Notes under the pieces: model-generated
The model's input: only the letters and a program-made list of their open reading frames with translations
Databases searched by the model: none
What the model was told of the DNA's origin: nothing
Program-made: the position numbers and the translations under genes
Shown: positions 1-9,154 of the stretch, one piece after another
Layout of the letters: each line of letters starts with the position of its first letter
Position numbering within the stretch: the first letter of the stretch is position 1
Assembly (NCBI RefSeq): GCF_015278315.1
Contig: NZ_JADIJE010000009.1
Location: forward strand, 153,338-217,337
Length of the DNA stretch: 64,000 nt
From: Microbacterium ureisolvens
GTDB lineage: Bacteria > Actinomycetota > Actinomycetes > Actinomycetales > Microbacteriaceae
Direction: 5' to 3'

Positions 1-645
1 GAGAAGCTGCCCCGCGAGGGCGCCTACGTCCTGGCCCCGAACCACGTCAGCGAGATCGACCCGCTGGTGGTCGCACTGGCCGTCTGGCGGCTGGGGCGCG
101 CACCGCGGTTCATGGCGAAGGAGAGCCTCTTCCGCGTGCCGGTGCTGGGCTGGGCGCTGCGTGCCACCGGCATGGTTCCGGTCGCGCGGGCGACCTCCGC
201 CGCAGCGGCGCGGGCCACGCTCGAGGCGTCCGAGACCCTCGTGCGCCACGGTCGCGGCGTCATCGTCTACCCGGAGGGCTCGCTCACCCGCGAGCCCGAC
301 CTCTGGCCCATGCGCGGCAAGACCGGCGCGGTCCGGCTGGCGCTGGCCGGCGGCATCCCGGTCATCCCGATGGCGCACTGGGGCGCTCAGCAGGTGCTGC
401 CTCGCTACGGCAAGCTGAAGCTGTGGCCGCTGCGCCGCCGTGTGCGCGTGCTGGTGGGCGACCCGGTCGACCTGTCGGCGTACGCCGACGCCGCGTCGTC
501 GCAGACCGCGCTCGTCGAGGCGACGGACGTCGTGATGGCCGACATCGCGGGACTGCTGGCGCAGCTGCGCGGCGAGCCCGCCCCTGCCGAGCGGTGGAAT
601 CCGGCCGATCACGGCCAGAAGGAGACGGGACGCCTTGAGCCGTAG
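1..645 (+). CDS. plsC: 1-acyl-sn-glycerol-3-phosphate acyltransferase, 5' end outside window
   Basis: Membrane-associated acyltransferase that makes phosphatidic acid from lysophosphatidic acid in phospholipid synthesis. The reading frame is open from base 1, so the N-terminus is missing. The catalytic HX4D block is visible as NHVSEID (residues 14-20 of the visible part), and the substrate-binding block as YPEGS (residues 90-94). The C-terminal tail is polar. The stop overlaps the gpsA start by 11 nt, so the two glycerolipid genes are probably co-transcribed. Family assignment is firm; the exact acyl acceptor is inferred. Confidence 0.9.
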   Translation, partial: EKLPREGAYVLAPNHVSEIDPLVVALAVWRLGRAPRFMAKESLFRVPVLGWALRATGMVPVARATSAAAARATLEASETLVRHGRGVIVYPEGSLTREPDLWPMRGKTGAVRLALAGGIPVIPMAHWGAQQVLPRYGKLKLWPLRRRVRVLVGDPVDLSAYADAASSQTALVEATDVVMADIAGLLAQLRGEPAPAERWNPADHGQKETGRLEP

Positions 646-1768
646 GGATGCCGGGCGCCCGCGCGTCGCCGTCATCGGCGCGGGCAGCTGGGGCACGACG
701 TTCGGGAAGATCCTGGCGGACGGCGGCGCACACGTGACCATGTGGGCCCGCCGCCCCGAGCTCGCGACCGAGATCCAGGAGGGTAAGCGCAACAGCGAGT
801 ACCTTCCGGGGATCAACCTGCCCCGCGACATGCACGCCACGCACCATCTGTCGGAGGCGCTGGACGGCGCCGACCAGATCTACCTTTCGATCCCCAGCCA
901 GGCGGTCCGCCAGAACCTCAAGGCCGTGCGCCCGCTGATCTCGAAGACCGAGGCGCCCATCGTGTCGCTCATGAAGGGTGTGGAGCGCCGCACCGGCCTG
1001 CGCATGAGCCAGGTCATCGAGCAGGAGCTGCACTGCGATCCGGCGCGGGTCGCCGTCGCCTCCGGCCCGAACCTCGCACTCGAGATCGCGCGCGAGCAGC
1101 CCACGGCCGCGGTGATCTCGTCGACCAGCCAGGAGACCGCCGAAGCGGTGGCCCGACTGGCCCGGAACCGCTACTTCCGCAGCTTCGTCAACACCGACGT
1201 CATCGGCACCGAGTTCGGCGGCGTGCTCAAGAACCTCATCGCGGTCGCGATCGGCATCGTCGACGGCGTGGGCTACGGCGAGAACACCAAGGCGTCGATC
1301 ATCACGCGCGGCCTGGTCGAGATGACCGACTTCGCGGTGGCGTTCGGCGCGCAGCCCGAGACCCTGCAGGGGCTCGCCGGGCTCGGCGACCTCATCGCGA
1401 CGTGCCAGTCGCCGCTCAGCCGCAACAACACCGCCGGGCGCCTGCTCGGCCAGGGCTACCGCTTCGACGACGTCGTCAAGCAGATGAACCAGACGGCGGA
1501 GGGCCTGGCGTCCGTCGCGCCGATCCTGCAGCTGGCGCGAGAGGTGGGCGTGCAGATGCCCATCGTCGAGCAGGTGAAGATGGTCCTCGACGGAACCATG
1601 AACCCGCGCGACATCGCGCCGCATCTCACGACGGATGACGACACCCCCCAGGGCGAGAGGACGACGAATGGACAAGCCGGCGGTGGCGGTGCTCTTTGGC
1701 GGTCGATCCAGCGAGCACTCGATCAGTTCCGCAACGGCGGGCGGGGTGCTGCGAGCGATCGACCGTGA
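635..1768 (+). CDS. gpsA: NAD(P)H-dependent glycerol-3-phosphate dehydrogenase
   Basis: Cytosolic enzyme that reduces dihydroxyacetone phosphate to sn-glycerol-3-phosphate, the backbone for phospholipids. The N-terminal Rossmann motif GAGSWGTT is at residues 15-22, and the helical C-terminal domain carries the catalytic-lysine segment GGVLKNLIAVAIG. A TTG start at 635 is preceded by AGAAGGAG at a good distance. At 377 aa it is longer than usual for GpsA: the last 33 residues, rich in Gly and Arg, are read from DNA that also encodes the start of ddl, giving a 101-nt overlap in a different frame. Confidence 0.93.
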   Translation: MSRRDAGRPRVAVIGAGSWGTTFGKILADGGAHVTMWARRPELATEIQEGKRNSEYLPGINLPRDMHATHHLSEALDGADQIYLSIPSQAVRQNLKAVRPLISKTEAPIVSLMKGVERRTGLRMSQVIEQELHCDPARVAVASGPNLALEIAREQPTAAVISSTSQETAEAVARLARNRYFRSFVNTDVIGTEFGGVLKNLIAVAIGIVDGVGYGENTKASIITRGLVEMTDFAVAFGAQPETLQGLAGLGDLIATCQSPLSRNNTAGRLLGQGYRFDDVVKQMNQTAEGLASVAPILQLAREVGVQMPIVEQVKMVLDGTMNPRDIAPHLTTDDDTPQGERTTNGQAGGGGALWRSIQRALDQFRNGGRGAASDRP

Positions 1769-2786
1769 CCGCTATCGGGTGATCCCCGTCGGGATCACCC
1801 GGGACGGCGTGTTCGTCCTCGAGGACGACGACCCCGACAAGTTCGCGCTCGACGCCGAGCGGCTCCCCGAGGTCGTCGACAACGGCACCCGCGTCGTGTG
1901 GCCCGAGGGGGGCGCCGACCGCACCCTCCGGGTGCGTCGTGCCGACGGCGCGCTCGACGAGCTCGGGCGTCTGGACGTCGTGCTGCCGATCCTCCACGGC
2001 CTCCACGGCGAGGACGGCACGGTCCAGGGCTTCTTCGACACCCTCGGCATCCCGTACGCGGGCGGAGGCGTGCTCGACTCGGCGCTGTGCATGGACAAGC
2101 ACTTCATGAAGATCGTGCTCGCCGCCGCCGGTGTGCCGGTCTCGCCGTGGGTCACCGTCACGCGCGCGCGCTGGGAGAGCGACCCCGAGGGGGTGCGAGC
2201 GGATGCCGCGGCCCTGGGTGAGCCGTCATTCGTCAAGCCCGCGCGCGCGGGGTCGAGCGTCGGCGTCTCGAAGGTCCACGACGGATCCGAGCTCGAGGCG
2301 GCCCTCGCCCTCGCCTTCGCCGAGGACGACAAGGTCCTGATCGAGTCGGCGATCGCCGGCCGCGAGGTCGAGGTGGCGATCCTCGAGGGGCGCGGCGGAG
2401 CAGCGCCTCGTGCGTCGCTCCCCGGTGAGATCGTGCTCACCACTCGCGAGTTCTACGACTTCGAGGGCAAATACCTCGGCGGCGACGGGGCCGATGTGGT
2501 GTGCCCCGCCGATCTGACCGACGCCGAGATCGCGGCGATCCAGGAGCTCGGCATCCGCTCGTTCCTCGCCGTGGACGGCAAGGGACTCGCCCGTGTCGAC
2601 TTCTTCCTCACCGCCGACGGCCTCTACGTCAACGAGCTCAACACCATGCCGGGCTTCACACCGATCTCGATGTTCCCGAAGTGCTGGATCGCCTCGGGGA
2701 TGTCGTACGGCGAGCTGATCACCGAGCTCGTCGACACCGCACTCGAGCGCGCCGGTGCAGTGACCGCGGCGGCATCCGTCCGCTGA
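1668..2786 (+). CDS. ddl: D-alanine--D-alanine ligase
   Basis: ATP-grasp ligase that makes the D-Ala-D-Ala dipeptide for peptidoglycan precursors in the cytosol. It starts MDKPAVAVLFGGRSSEHSIS, the typical Ddl N-terminus. FVKPARAGSSVGVSK lies in the ATP-binding domain, and the metal-binding end is VNELNTMPGFTPISMFPK. The length is 372 aa, as expected. The ATG at 1668 is preferred over an upstream in-frame start because GAGAGG lies 8 nt before it and the conserved region begins there. The gene overlaps the 3' end of gpsA by 101 nt. Confidence 0.95.
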   Translation: MDKPAVAVLFGGRSSEHSISSATAGGVLRAIDRDRYRVIPVGITRDGVFVLEDDDPDKFALDAERLPEVVDNGTRVVWPEGGADRTLRVRRADGALDELGRLDVVLPILHGLHGEDGTVQGFFDTLGIPYAGGGVLDSALCMDKHFMKIVLAAAGVPVSPWVTVTRARWESDPEGVRADAAALGEPSFVKPARAGSSVGVSKVHDGSELEAALALAFAEDDKVLIESAIAGREVEVAILEGRGGAAPRASLPGEIVLTTREFYDFEGKYLGGDGADVVCPADLTDAEIAAIQELGIRSFLAVDGKGLARVDFFLTADGLYVNELNTMPGFTPISMFPKCWIASGMSYGELITELVDTALERAGAVTAAASVR

Positions 2787-2804
2787 CGAGAGCGGCGCCC
2801 GGGA

Positions 2805-3302
2805 TCAGGGCGCGGTGGTCGCTTCGTCGCGGTCGAGGCACTGACCGTCGACGGGGAGCACGCTCACGATCGGCGACAGGGCATCGAGCACATCGCGGCT
2901 CGAGACGCCGTTCCCCGCGTCGTCGGCCGTCGTGTCGAGGTAGATCTCGACCGCAGGGGTGCGTCCGAAGGTCGTGACGCGGAAGCGCGGCGCGTCGCTG
3001 TCGTCGATGATCCAGTCGACGCCCGCGACCTCCTCGCAGCGGAGCGTGGTCGGCCCGGGAGGCTCCACCCCGCACGTGAGCAGCACCGTGGACGGCTCTC
3101 CCCACGCGCCGGTCGCCTGTGCGTCCGTCCACCGGCGCGGCTCTCCGCCGACAGTGCCGGGCAGATTCGACGTCACCTCCGCGCACAGCGGGTCGTTCGC
3201 CGCGGGTGCCGGGTCGAGGTCGACCGTCGTGCTGCAGCCCGTCAGGCCGACCGCCGCGACCGCAGCGAGACCGATGGCGACGAAGGTGGGGAGAACACGC
3301 AC
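2805..3302 (-). CDS. DUF3515 family lipoprotein
   Basis: Predicted secreted lipoprotein of 165 aa. The N-terminus is a signal peptide (MRVLPTFVAIGLAAVAAVGL) followed by a lipobox LTGC, so the mature protein would be anchored by Cys23. The rest is polar with several further cysteines (CAEV, LTCG, LRCEE, QCLD). Proteins of this type (DUF3515) commonly sit between ddl and thiL in Actinobacteria, but their function is unknown. The gene is opposite in direction to both neighbours and convergent with ddl (18 nt apart). Confidence 0.82.
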   Translation of the reverse strand: MRVLPTFVAIGLAAVAAVGLTGCSTTVDLDPAPAANDPLCAEVTSNLPGTVGGEPRRWTDAQATGAWGEPSTVLLTCGVEPPGPTTLRCEEVAGVDWIIDDSDAPRFRVTTFGRTPAVEIYLDTTADDAGNGVSSRDVLDALSPIVSVLPVDGQCLDRDEATTAP

Positions 3303-3347
3303 CTTTCCAGGCTAACCCGGCCGCGCGACCCGACCTGTCGGCGACGG

Positions 3348-3353
3348 TAGCGT
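3348..3353 (+). promoter_or_regulatory. -10 box of thiL, probably leaderless
   Basis: TAGCGT ends 6 nt before the GTG start of thiL, so transcription should begin at or next to the start codon. No Shine-Dalgarno is present. Confidence 0.55.
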
Positions 3354-3359
3354 GGTCGG

Positions 3360-4355
3360 GTGGTCGAAGAGCGCGAGGATCCGACGGTGGGCGAGCTCAG
3401 CGAGGGGCGCATCCTGCGAGGGATCCTCGAGCGATTGGGCGGGTCGAACGCCCTGGTCGGTCCGGGCGACGACGCCGCCGTCATCGCCGCGGCCGACGGG
3501 CGGGTCGTCGCGACCGTCGACACGCTGGTGCACGGTCCGGACTTCCGCCTCGCCTGGTCGAGCGCCTTCGACCTCGGCTACAAGGCCGCCGCCGTGAACC
3601 TCGCCGACATCGCCGCCATGGGCGCCACCCCCACGGCGCTGCTCGTCGCACTCGCGATGCCGGACGCGACGCGGCTGTCGTTCGTGACGGGTCTGGCGGA
3701 CGGCCTGCGCGCGGCGTGCCGCGATCTGGCGCCCGGCTGTCGCGTCGAGGGCGGCGACCTCACGGTCTCCGACACGCTCACCGTCGCCGTGACGGCGCTG
3801 GGAGCGCTGGCGGGCCGCCGGCCGGTGCTGCGTTCGGGGGCCGCCCCCGGCGATGTCGTCGCGGTGGCGGGCGAACTCGGGCGCGCCGCGCGGGGCCTGC
3901 GGACCCTGTTCGAGCGGTTCACGGATGCCGAGGGCCGGCCGATCCCCGTCGACGAGAGCCTCCTGGCCGCTGAGGACCTCGCCGACCTGAACGCGCAGCT
4001 GCGGCCGTCGCCGCCGGTGTGGCTCGGCCCGGACGCGGCGGATGCCGGCGCGACAGCGATGATGGACGTCTCCGACGGACTCGTGCTGGACGCCTCCCGC
4101 ATGGCTGCGGCATCCGGCGTCACCATCGCCCTCGAGTCCCCGCTCCTCGGTCGCGACCCCGCCTCGGCGCTCGCGGGTGGCGAAGATCACGCGCTGCTGG
4201 CCGCGTTCCCACCCGACCGGCCGCTGCCGCACGGCTTCGTGCGCGTGGGCCTGGTGCGTGCGCGCGGTGACGAGCCCGTGCTGGTCGACGGTCGAGCGTA
4301 CGAGGGTCGCGGCGGCTGGGATCCGTATCGGGATTGGGACTCGGGTACGGGCTGA
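3360..4355 (+). CDS. thiL: Thiamine-phosphate kinase
   Basis: Phosphorylates thiamine monophosphate to the active cofactor thiamine diphosphate, in the cytosol. The AIR-synthase-like fold is recognised from VGPGDDAAVI near the N-terminus, VNLADIAAMGATPTALLVALAMP in the middle region, VEGGDLTVSD, and MDVSDGLVLD with the C-terminal AGGEDHALLA. The length of 331 aa is normal. The start is GTG at 3360, directly after a TAGCGT -10 box. It is transcribed away from the DUF3515 gene. Confidence 0.92.
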   Translation: MVEEREDPTVGELSEGRILRGILERLGGSNALVGPGDDAAVIAAADGRVVATVDTLVHGPDFRLAWSSAFDLGYKAAAVNLADIAAMGATPTALLVALAMPDATRLSFVTGLADGLRAACRDLAPGCRVEGGDLTVSDTLTVAVTALGALAGRRPVLRSGAAPGDVVAVAGELGRAARGLRTLFERFTDAEGRPIPVDESLLAAEDLADLNAQLRPSPPVWLGPDAADAGATAMMDVSDGLVLDASRMAAASGVTIALESPLLGRDPASALAGGEDHALLAAFPPDRPLPHGFVRVGLVRARGDEPVLVDGRAYEGRGGWDPYRDWDSGTG

Positions 4356-4378
4356 CGCGCGATGTCGGCCCGGACCGC

Positions 4379-4384
4379 TACGGT
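4379..4384 (+). promoter_or_regulatory. -10 box of the serine hydrolase gene, probably leaderless
   Basis: TACGGT ends 6 nt before the GTG at 4391. This spacing is what favours 4391 over the upstream in-frame start at 4334. Confidence 0.5.
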
Positions 4385-4390
4385 GACACG

Positions 4391-5758
4391 GTGACGCACC
4401 TCCTCCCGCGCTCGACGCCCGAGCTCCGATCCGTGCCGTCCGCGGCGATCGCGCGCCTGATCTCCGCCCTCGACGGGGTCGACCAGATCCATACCTTGAC
4501 GGTCGTCAGACACGGCCACGTGATCGCCGAGGCGACGTGGGCGCCGTACGACCGCGAGCTGCCGACCGCGATGTACTCGGTCAGCAAGAGCTTCACCTCG
4601 ATCGCCGTGGGCCTCGCGGTCTCGGAGGGTCTGTTCGGGATCGACGACCGCGTGCTCGACCTCCTTCCCGACTTCGCACCGGATGACCCGTCCGAGCATC
4701 TGCGCGCGCTCCGGGTGCGCCACCTGCTCACGATGACGACCGGGCACGCGCAGGAGAGCCCGCTCTGGGAGGACGACTGGGTGCGCGCCGCGCTGGCGGC
4801 CGAGCTGCGGTACGCACCGGGGACGCACTGGCTGTACAACACCCCTGCGACCCATGTGCTGTCGCAGATCGTGCAGCTGCGGAGCGGGCAACGGCTGCTG
4901 GACTACCTGCGCCCGCGCCTGTTCGATCCGCTGGGGTTCCGCGAGCCGGTCTGGGAGCAGAGCCCCGCCGGCGTCGACGCCGGCGGGTTCGGCCTGTCGA
5001 TCCGTCCCGAGGAGCTGGCCGTCTTCGGCCAGCTGCTCCTGCAGGGCGGTGTCTGGGAAGGGCGCCGCCTGGTGCCCGCCGAGTGGATCGAGCAGGCCAC
5101 CAGCAAGCAGGTCGACAACGAGCCGGGCGACCGCGATTGGAATCAGGGCTACGGTTTCCAGTTCTGGCGGTGCCGCCACGATGCCTACCGCGGTGACGGC
5201 GCCTTCGGCCAGTACGTCGTCGTCCTGCCGGGCCACGACGCCGTGGTGGCGATCACGGGAGGGCTCCCCGACATGCAGCAGCCGCTGGACGCCCTGTGGG
5301 AGTTCCTGCTCCCGGCGTTCGACACGACGGAGCCGGCGGGCGAGCCCGCCGTGCCCACACCTGTGCCCGCCGTCGGCGGCGAGGTGCGCGCGGGCGAGGT
5401 CGCCTACGAGTACGAGGGGCCGGTGCGCTCGCTGCGCGTGTCGGAGGGGGTGCTCGAGATCGACGGCCGGGAGCTGGTGTGTCGTCCGGACGCGTGGTCG
5501 GACGGCATCCTCGCGGCTGATCCTTCCGCCGACCGCTTCTGGTACGGCGACCGGGTCGCGGTCTCGGGCGGGTGGACGGGGGAGACCTTCACCGCCGACC
5601 TGCGGCTGCTGCAGGACGCGACCACGTTCCACCTCGTCCTCGACGGCAGCGGATACCTGCGCATCACACGCGACGTCGGCTTCGACGGCACCGAGGTGTG
5701 GGAGGGACGACCCGTTCAGTCCGACGTCGTCGCCCACCACAGCGCCGTGTCGCCGTAG
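4391..5758 (+). CDS. Serine hydrolase, beta-lactamase/class C-like
   Basis: Member of the serine beta-lactamase/D-Ala-D-Ala carboxypeptidase-like superfamily. The nucleophile motif SxxK is SVSK at residues 63-66, followed by hydrophobic SFTSIAVGLAVSEGLF. A YNT segment (WLYNTPATHVLS) matches the tyrosine-containing second motif. No signal peptide is evident, so it is probably cytosolic and may be an esterase or amidase rather than a beta-lactamase. The C-terminal ~120 residues form a separate beta-rich extension. I chose GTG 4391 because of the -10 box just upstream. Its 3' end overlaps rsmD on the other strand by 43 nt. Substrate unknown. Confidence 0.8.
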   Translation: MTHLLPRSTPELRSVPSAAIARLISALDGVDQIHTLTVVRHGHVIAEATWAPYDRELPTAMYSVSKSFTSIAVGLAVSEGLFGIDDRVLDLLPDFAPDDPSEHLRALRVRHLLTMTTGHAQESPLWEDDWVRAALAAELRYAPGTHWLYNTPATHVLSQIVQLRSGQRLLDYLRPRLFDPLGFREPVWEQSPAGVDAGGFGLSIRPEELAVFGQLLLQGGVWEGRRLVPAEWIEQATSKQVDNEPGDRDWNQGYGFQFWRCRHDAYRGDGAFGQYVVVLPGHDAVVAITGGLPDMQQPLDALWEFLLPAFDTTEPAGEPAVPTPVPAVGGEVRAGEVAYEYEGPVRSLRVSEGVLEIDGRELVCRPDAWSDGILAADPSADRFWYGDRVAVSGGWTGETFTADLRLLQDATTFHLVLDGSGYLRITRDVGFDGTEVWEGRPVQSDVVAHHSAVSP

Positions 5759-6279
5759 CGCTTGCTGCGCGTCGCGATCATCCCGTCGGGCAGCGCCGGC
5801 TCCGGGGATCGCGCGGCGCGTTCGATGACGACATCCGCACCCGTGATGAGCAGCGGTGCCAGCAGCGCCAGCGTCGACGCGAGTTCGGTCTCGCCGACGT
5901 CGTAGGGCGGATCCAGGAACACGAGGTCGAACGGCCCTCGCGCGGCGCGCAGGAAGGCGTCGGCGGACGAGCGATGCACGCGGATCGCGGCATCCCTTCC
6001 GACCGCCTTGGCGACCCGTCCGGCGTTGCGCTGAGCCACCGCCGCGGCCTTGGCGGACTTCTCGACGAGGTCGGCGGACGCCGCGCCGCGGCTGACGGCC
6101 TCCAGGGCGAGGGCGCCCGAGCCGGCGTAGAGATCCAGCACGGCGGCGCCCCGCAGCGCATCTGCGGACTCGAGCGCTCCGAACAGCGACTCTCGGACGC
6201 GATCGCTGGTCGGGCGGGTGCCGGCGTCGGGAACGTCGAGAGAGAGCGAGCCCGCACGGCCGGCGATGATGCGCGTCAC
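5716..6279 (-). CDS. rsmD: 16S rRNA (guanine-966-N2) methyltransferase
   Basis: SAM-dependent methyltransferase that modifies G966 of 16S rRNA. It starts with the family's typical TRIIAGRAGSL, then DRVRESLFGAL, the SAM-binding DLYAGSGALALEA, and the catalytic FLDPPYD motif. The GTG start at 6279 is chosen because conserved sequence begins there and a TATCGT -10 box (6286-6291) lies 6 nt upstream on the minus strand. The product is 187 aa, normal for RsmD. It is convergent with the serine hydrolase and divergent from recG. Confidence 0.92.
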   Translation of the reverse strand: MTRIIAGRAGSLSLDVPDAGTRPTSDRVRESLFGALESADALRGAAVLDLYAGSGALALEAVSRGAASADLVEKSAKAAAVAQRNAGRVAKAVGRDAAIRVHRSSADAFLRAARGPFDLVFLDPPYDVGETELASTLALLAPLLITGADVVIERAARSPEPALPDGMIATRSKRYGDTALWWATTSD

Positions 6280-6394
6280 CCCCTCACGATAACGGCCTGC
6301 GCGCCCGTCATTCGAGCGAGCGAGCGCAGATCGCACCCCGGGTGCGCCCTCGGGCTCCTGCCCCTCTCGCGCGCGGGACGTCGCCGGTCGAACC

Positions 6395-6400
6395 TAGACT
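6395..6400 (+). promoter_or_regulatory. -10 box of recG, probably leaderless
   Basis: TAGACT ends 6 nt before the GTG start of recG. No Shine-Dalgarno is present in between. Confidence 0.5.
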
Positions 6401-6406
6401 CGTCGC

Positions 6407-8569
6407 GTGGCCTCCTTCACGCTCGAATCGAGCCTCGGCGGCGCGATCGGCGGGAAGACGGCGGCCGCGCTCGAACGCGCCTTCGGCATGTCGACCGTCG
6501 GCGATCTGCTCGTGCACTACCCGCGGCGGTACGCCCGGAGAGGCGAGCTGACGCTCATCTCCTCGCTCCCCGTCGGTGAACCGGTGACGATCGTCGCCGA
6601 AGTGCGTCGGGTGAACGAGCGCCGGATGAAGAACCGCAACGGCTCGCTGCTCGAGGTCGTGATCAGCGACGGCAACGGCGAGCTCTCGCTGACCTTCTTC
6701 AACCAGTCCTGGCGCGTCAAAGACCTTCGGCCCGGTCGTCGGGGGATCTTCGCCGGCAAGGTGGGCGAGTATCGCGGCGCCAAGCAGCTCGCCCACCCCG
6801 ACTACGAGCTGTTCGAGGACGAGGAACAGGCGCGTCTCACCGCCCAGGCCAACGCGAACCTGCCGATCCCCATCTACCCCGCGACGAGCACCGTCGCGAG
6901 CTGGCAGCTGCAGAAGATCGTCGAGCTCGTGCTCGACGGGCTGGGGGAGGTGCCGGAGCCGCTGACCGACGAGCTGCGCGCTCGGCACGGTCTGCTCCAC
7001 GCGCGCACCGCCATCGAGCGGATCCATCGGCCGAAGGCCTTCGGAGAGATCGAGCTCGCCCGCGAGACGCTGCGCATGCAGGAGGCGTTCGTGCTCCAGG
7101 TCGCGCTGCTGCAGCAGCGTCAGTTCGTGCGAGCGCTGTCGGCGACGAAGCGAGCGCCGGGCGCGCTCCTCGAGCGATTCGACGCCGCCCTGCCGTTCCC
7201 GCGGACGCCCGACCAGGTGACGGTCGGCGAGGACGTCGCGCGCGATCTCCAGGGCGACTGGCCGATGAACCGGCTCGTGCAGGGCGAGGTCGGATCCGGC
7301 AAGACGCTGGTCGCGCTGCGCGCCATGCTCCAGGTCGCGCAGGACGGCGGCCAGTCCGCGCTGATCGCCCCGACCGAGGTTCTCGCCGCACAGCACGTGC
7401 GCTCGATCGCCCGGATGCTGGGGCCGCAGCTGGCGCCGGAGCTCATGCCGACGCTCCTCACCGGCCAGCTCCCCGCCGCCGAGCGCCGCAAGGCGGCGCT
7501 GCGGGCCGCCTCCGGCCAGGCGCGCATCGTGGTGGGCACGCACGCGCTGCTGAGCGAGAGCACCACCTTCGCCGACCTGGGGCTCGTCGTCGTCGACGAG
7601 CAGCACCGGTTCGGCGTCGAGCAGCGCGAGTCGCTGCGCGCGAAGGGCTCGTCCCCGCACGCCCTCGTGCTCACGGCCACGCCCATCCCGCGCACCGTCG
7701 CGATGACGGTCTTCGGTGACCTCGACGTGTCGACGATACGCACCATGCCCGCCGGTCGCGCGGGCATCGAGACCTTCGTCGCGCCGCTCGACGTGCGCCC
7801 GGCCTGGTTCGGGCGGGTGTGGGAGCGGATCGCGGAGGAGGTGCGGCAGGGACGCCAGGCGTTCGTGGTGTGTGCCGCGATCGACGCGGAGGCTCTCACG
7901 AAGGACGACACGGCCGATGAGCCGGCCGGCGACACGGGCGGCGAGGCGAGCCGTACCCGCTGGGGGGTCGTGCAGGTCGCGGAGCTGCTGTCGCGGCATC
8001 CGTCGTTCTCCGACATCCGGGTCGAGATCCTGCACGGCAAGATGCCCTCGGATGAGAAGGATGCCGTGATGCAGGCCTTCGCCCGCGGCGACGTCGACGT
8101 GCTCGTGGCGACCACGGTCGTCGAGGTGGGCGTCGACGTGCCGAACGCCTCGACGATGGCGATCCTCGAGGCCGACCGATTCGGCGTGTCGCAGCTGCAC
8201 CAGCTGCGCGGGCGGGTCGGCCGCGGCGGGGTGCCCGGCCTGTGCCTGCTCGTGACGGAGGCGGCGCTCGGAACACCCGCGAGGGATCGGGTGGATGCCG
8301 TGGCATCGACCCTGGACGGGTTCGCCCTGGCCGAGATCGACCTCGAGCTGCGCGGGGAAGGCGACGTGCTCGGCGACGCGCAGTCCGGCGCGCGGTCGTC
8401 GCTGCGGCTGCTGCGGGTCGTGAAGGACGCCGACATCATCTCCGAAGCGCGCGTCGCGGCGGAGCAGGTGCTCGCCGACGACCCGGCCCTGCTGCGTCAC
8501 CCCGGCCTGGCCGCCGCCCTCGAGCGCAACGTCGGCATGGCCGAGCGCGCCGCGCTCGCGAAGAACTGA
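6407..8569 (+). CDS. recG: ATP-dependent DNA helicase RecG
   Basis: Branch-migration helicase that remodels stalled forks and recombination intermediates. The N-terminal wedge (OB) domain spans about residues 20-150. SF2 helicase motifs follow: Walker A GEVGSGKT near residue 300, the DEQH box VVDEQHRFG, motif III LTATPIPRT and motif VI QLRGRVGRGG. The ~18-residue acidic insert after AAIDAEAL (DDTADEPAGDTGG) is typical of actinobacterial RecG. The length of 720 aa is normal. It is followed by coaD, apparently with its own promoter. Confidence 0.95.
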   Translation: MASFTLESSLGGAIGGKTAAALERAFGMSTVGDLLVHYPRRYARRGELTLISSLPVGEPVTIVAEVRRVNERRMKNRNGSLLEVVISDGNGELSLTFFNQSWRVKDLRPGRRGIFAGKVGEYRGAKQLAHPDYELFEDEEQARLTAQANANLPIPIYPATSTVASWQLQKIVELVLDGLGEVPEPLTDELRARHGLLHARTAIERIHRPKAFGEIELARETLRMQEAFVLQVALLQQRQFVRALSATKRAPGALLERFDAALPFPRTPDQVTVGEDVARDLQGDWPMNRLVQGEVGSGKTLVALRAMLQVAQDGGQSALIAPTEVLAAQHVRSIARMLGPQLAPELMPTLLTGQLPAAERRKAALRAASGQARIVVGTHALLSESTTFADLGLVVVDEQHRFGVEQRESLRAKGSSPHALVLTATPIPRTVAMTVFGDLDVSTIRTMPAGRAGIETFVAPLDVRPAWFGRVWERIAEEVRQGRQAFVVCAAIDAEALTKDDTADEPAGDTGGEASRTRWGVVQVAELLSRHPSFSDIRVEILHGKMPSDEKDAVMQAFARGDVDVLVATTVVEVGVDVPNASTMAILEADRFGVSQLHQLRGRVGRGGVPGLCLLVTEAALGTPARDRVDAVASTLDGFALAEIDLELRGEGDVLGDAQSGARSSLRLLRVVKDADIISEARVAAEQVLADDPALLRHPGLAAALERNVGMAERAALAKN

Positions 8570-8598
8570 GGCGCGACGGGCGGTGCCCCGCGGGCCAG

Positions 8599-8604
8599 TA
8601 GGCT
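8599..8604 (+). promoter_or_regulatory. -10 box of coaD, probably leaderless
   Basis: TAGGCT ends 7 nt before the ATG of coaD. Confidence 0.5.
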
Positions 8605-8611
8605 GGTCGGC

Positions 8612-9109
8612 ATGAGCAGCCGGATCGCCGTCGTCCCGGGATCGTTCGATCCGCCGACCCTCGGTCATCTCGATGTCATCCGGCGTGCGGCGTCGCTGTA
8701 CGACCAGCTGCACGTGCTCGTGGTGCACAACCCCGGCAAGGAGGCGATGCTGCCGATCGCGCAGCGTCAGGCGCTCCTGGAGCAGTCGATCGCCGAGACC
8801 GACATCGACGGCGAGGTCGTCGTCGCCTCGTGGAGCATGGGACTGCTGGTGGACTACGCGACGGATGTCGGAGCCGGCGTGCTCGTGAAGGGGATCCGCT
8901 CGCAGGTGGACGTCGCCTACGAGACGCCCATGGCGATCGTCAACCGTCATCTCGCCCACGTCGAGACGGTGTTCCTCCTGCCCGACCCGGCGCACGCACT
9001 CGTGTCGAGCTCGCTCGTTCGGCAGGTGGCATCGCTGGGTGGCGACGTGTCCCCGTTCGTGCCGCCCGCCGTCGCGCGCTTCCTCGACACCGGCGCCCGC
9101 GGCATCTGA
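8612..9109 (+). CDS. coaD: Pantetheine-phosphate adenylyltransferase
   Basis: Transfers AMP from ATP to 4'-phosphopantetheine, making dephospho-CoA. The nucleotidyltransferase signature [14 protein letters not shown] is at the N-terminus with the TxGH motif intact. The C-terminal [23 protein letters not shown] is also typical (family S-S-x-x-R-E-I/V). The length of 165 aa is normal. The ATG at 8612 follows a TAGGCT box by 7 nt. Confidence 0.95.
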   Translation: MSSRIAVVPGSFDPPTLGHLDVIRRAASLYDQLHVLVVHNPGKEAMLPIAQRQALLEQSIAETDIDGEVVVASWSMGLLVDYATDVGAGVLVKGIRSQVDVAYETPMAIVNRHLAHVETVFLLPDPAHALVSSSLVRQVASLGGDVSPFVPPAVARFLDTGARGI

Positions 9110-9142
9110 GCCGCTTCGCGGCTGGGGGTGTCCACCCGCGGC

Positions 9143-9148
9143 TAGGCT
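9143..9148 (+). promoter_or_regulatory. -10 box of the DUF177 gene, probably leaderless
   Basis: TAGGCT ends 6 nt before the GTG at 9155. It probably drives the DUF177-rpmF-rnc-mutM group. Confidence 0.5.
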
Positions 9149-9154
9149 GGACCC

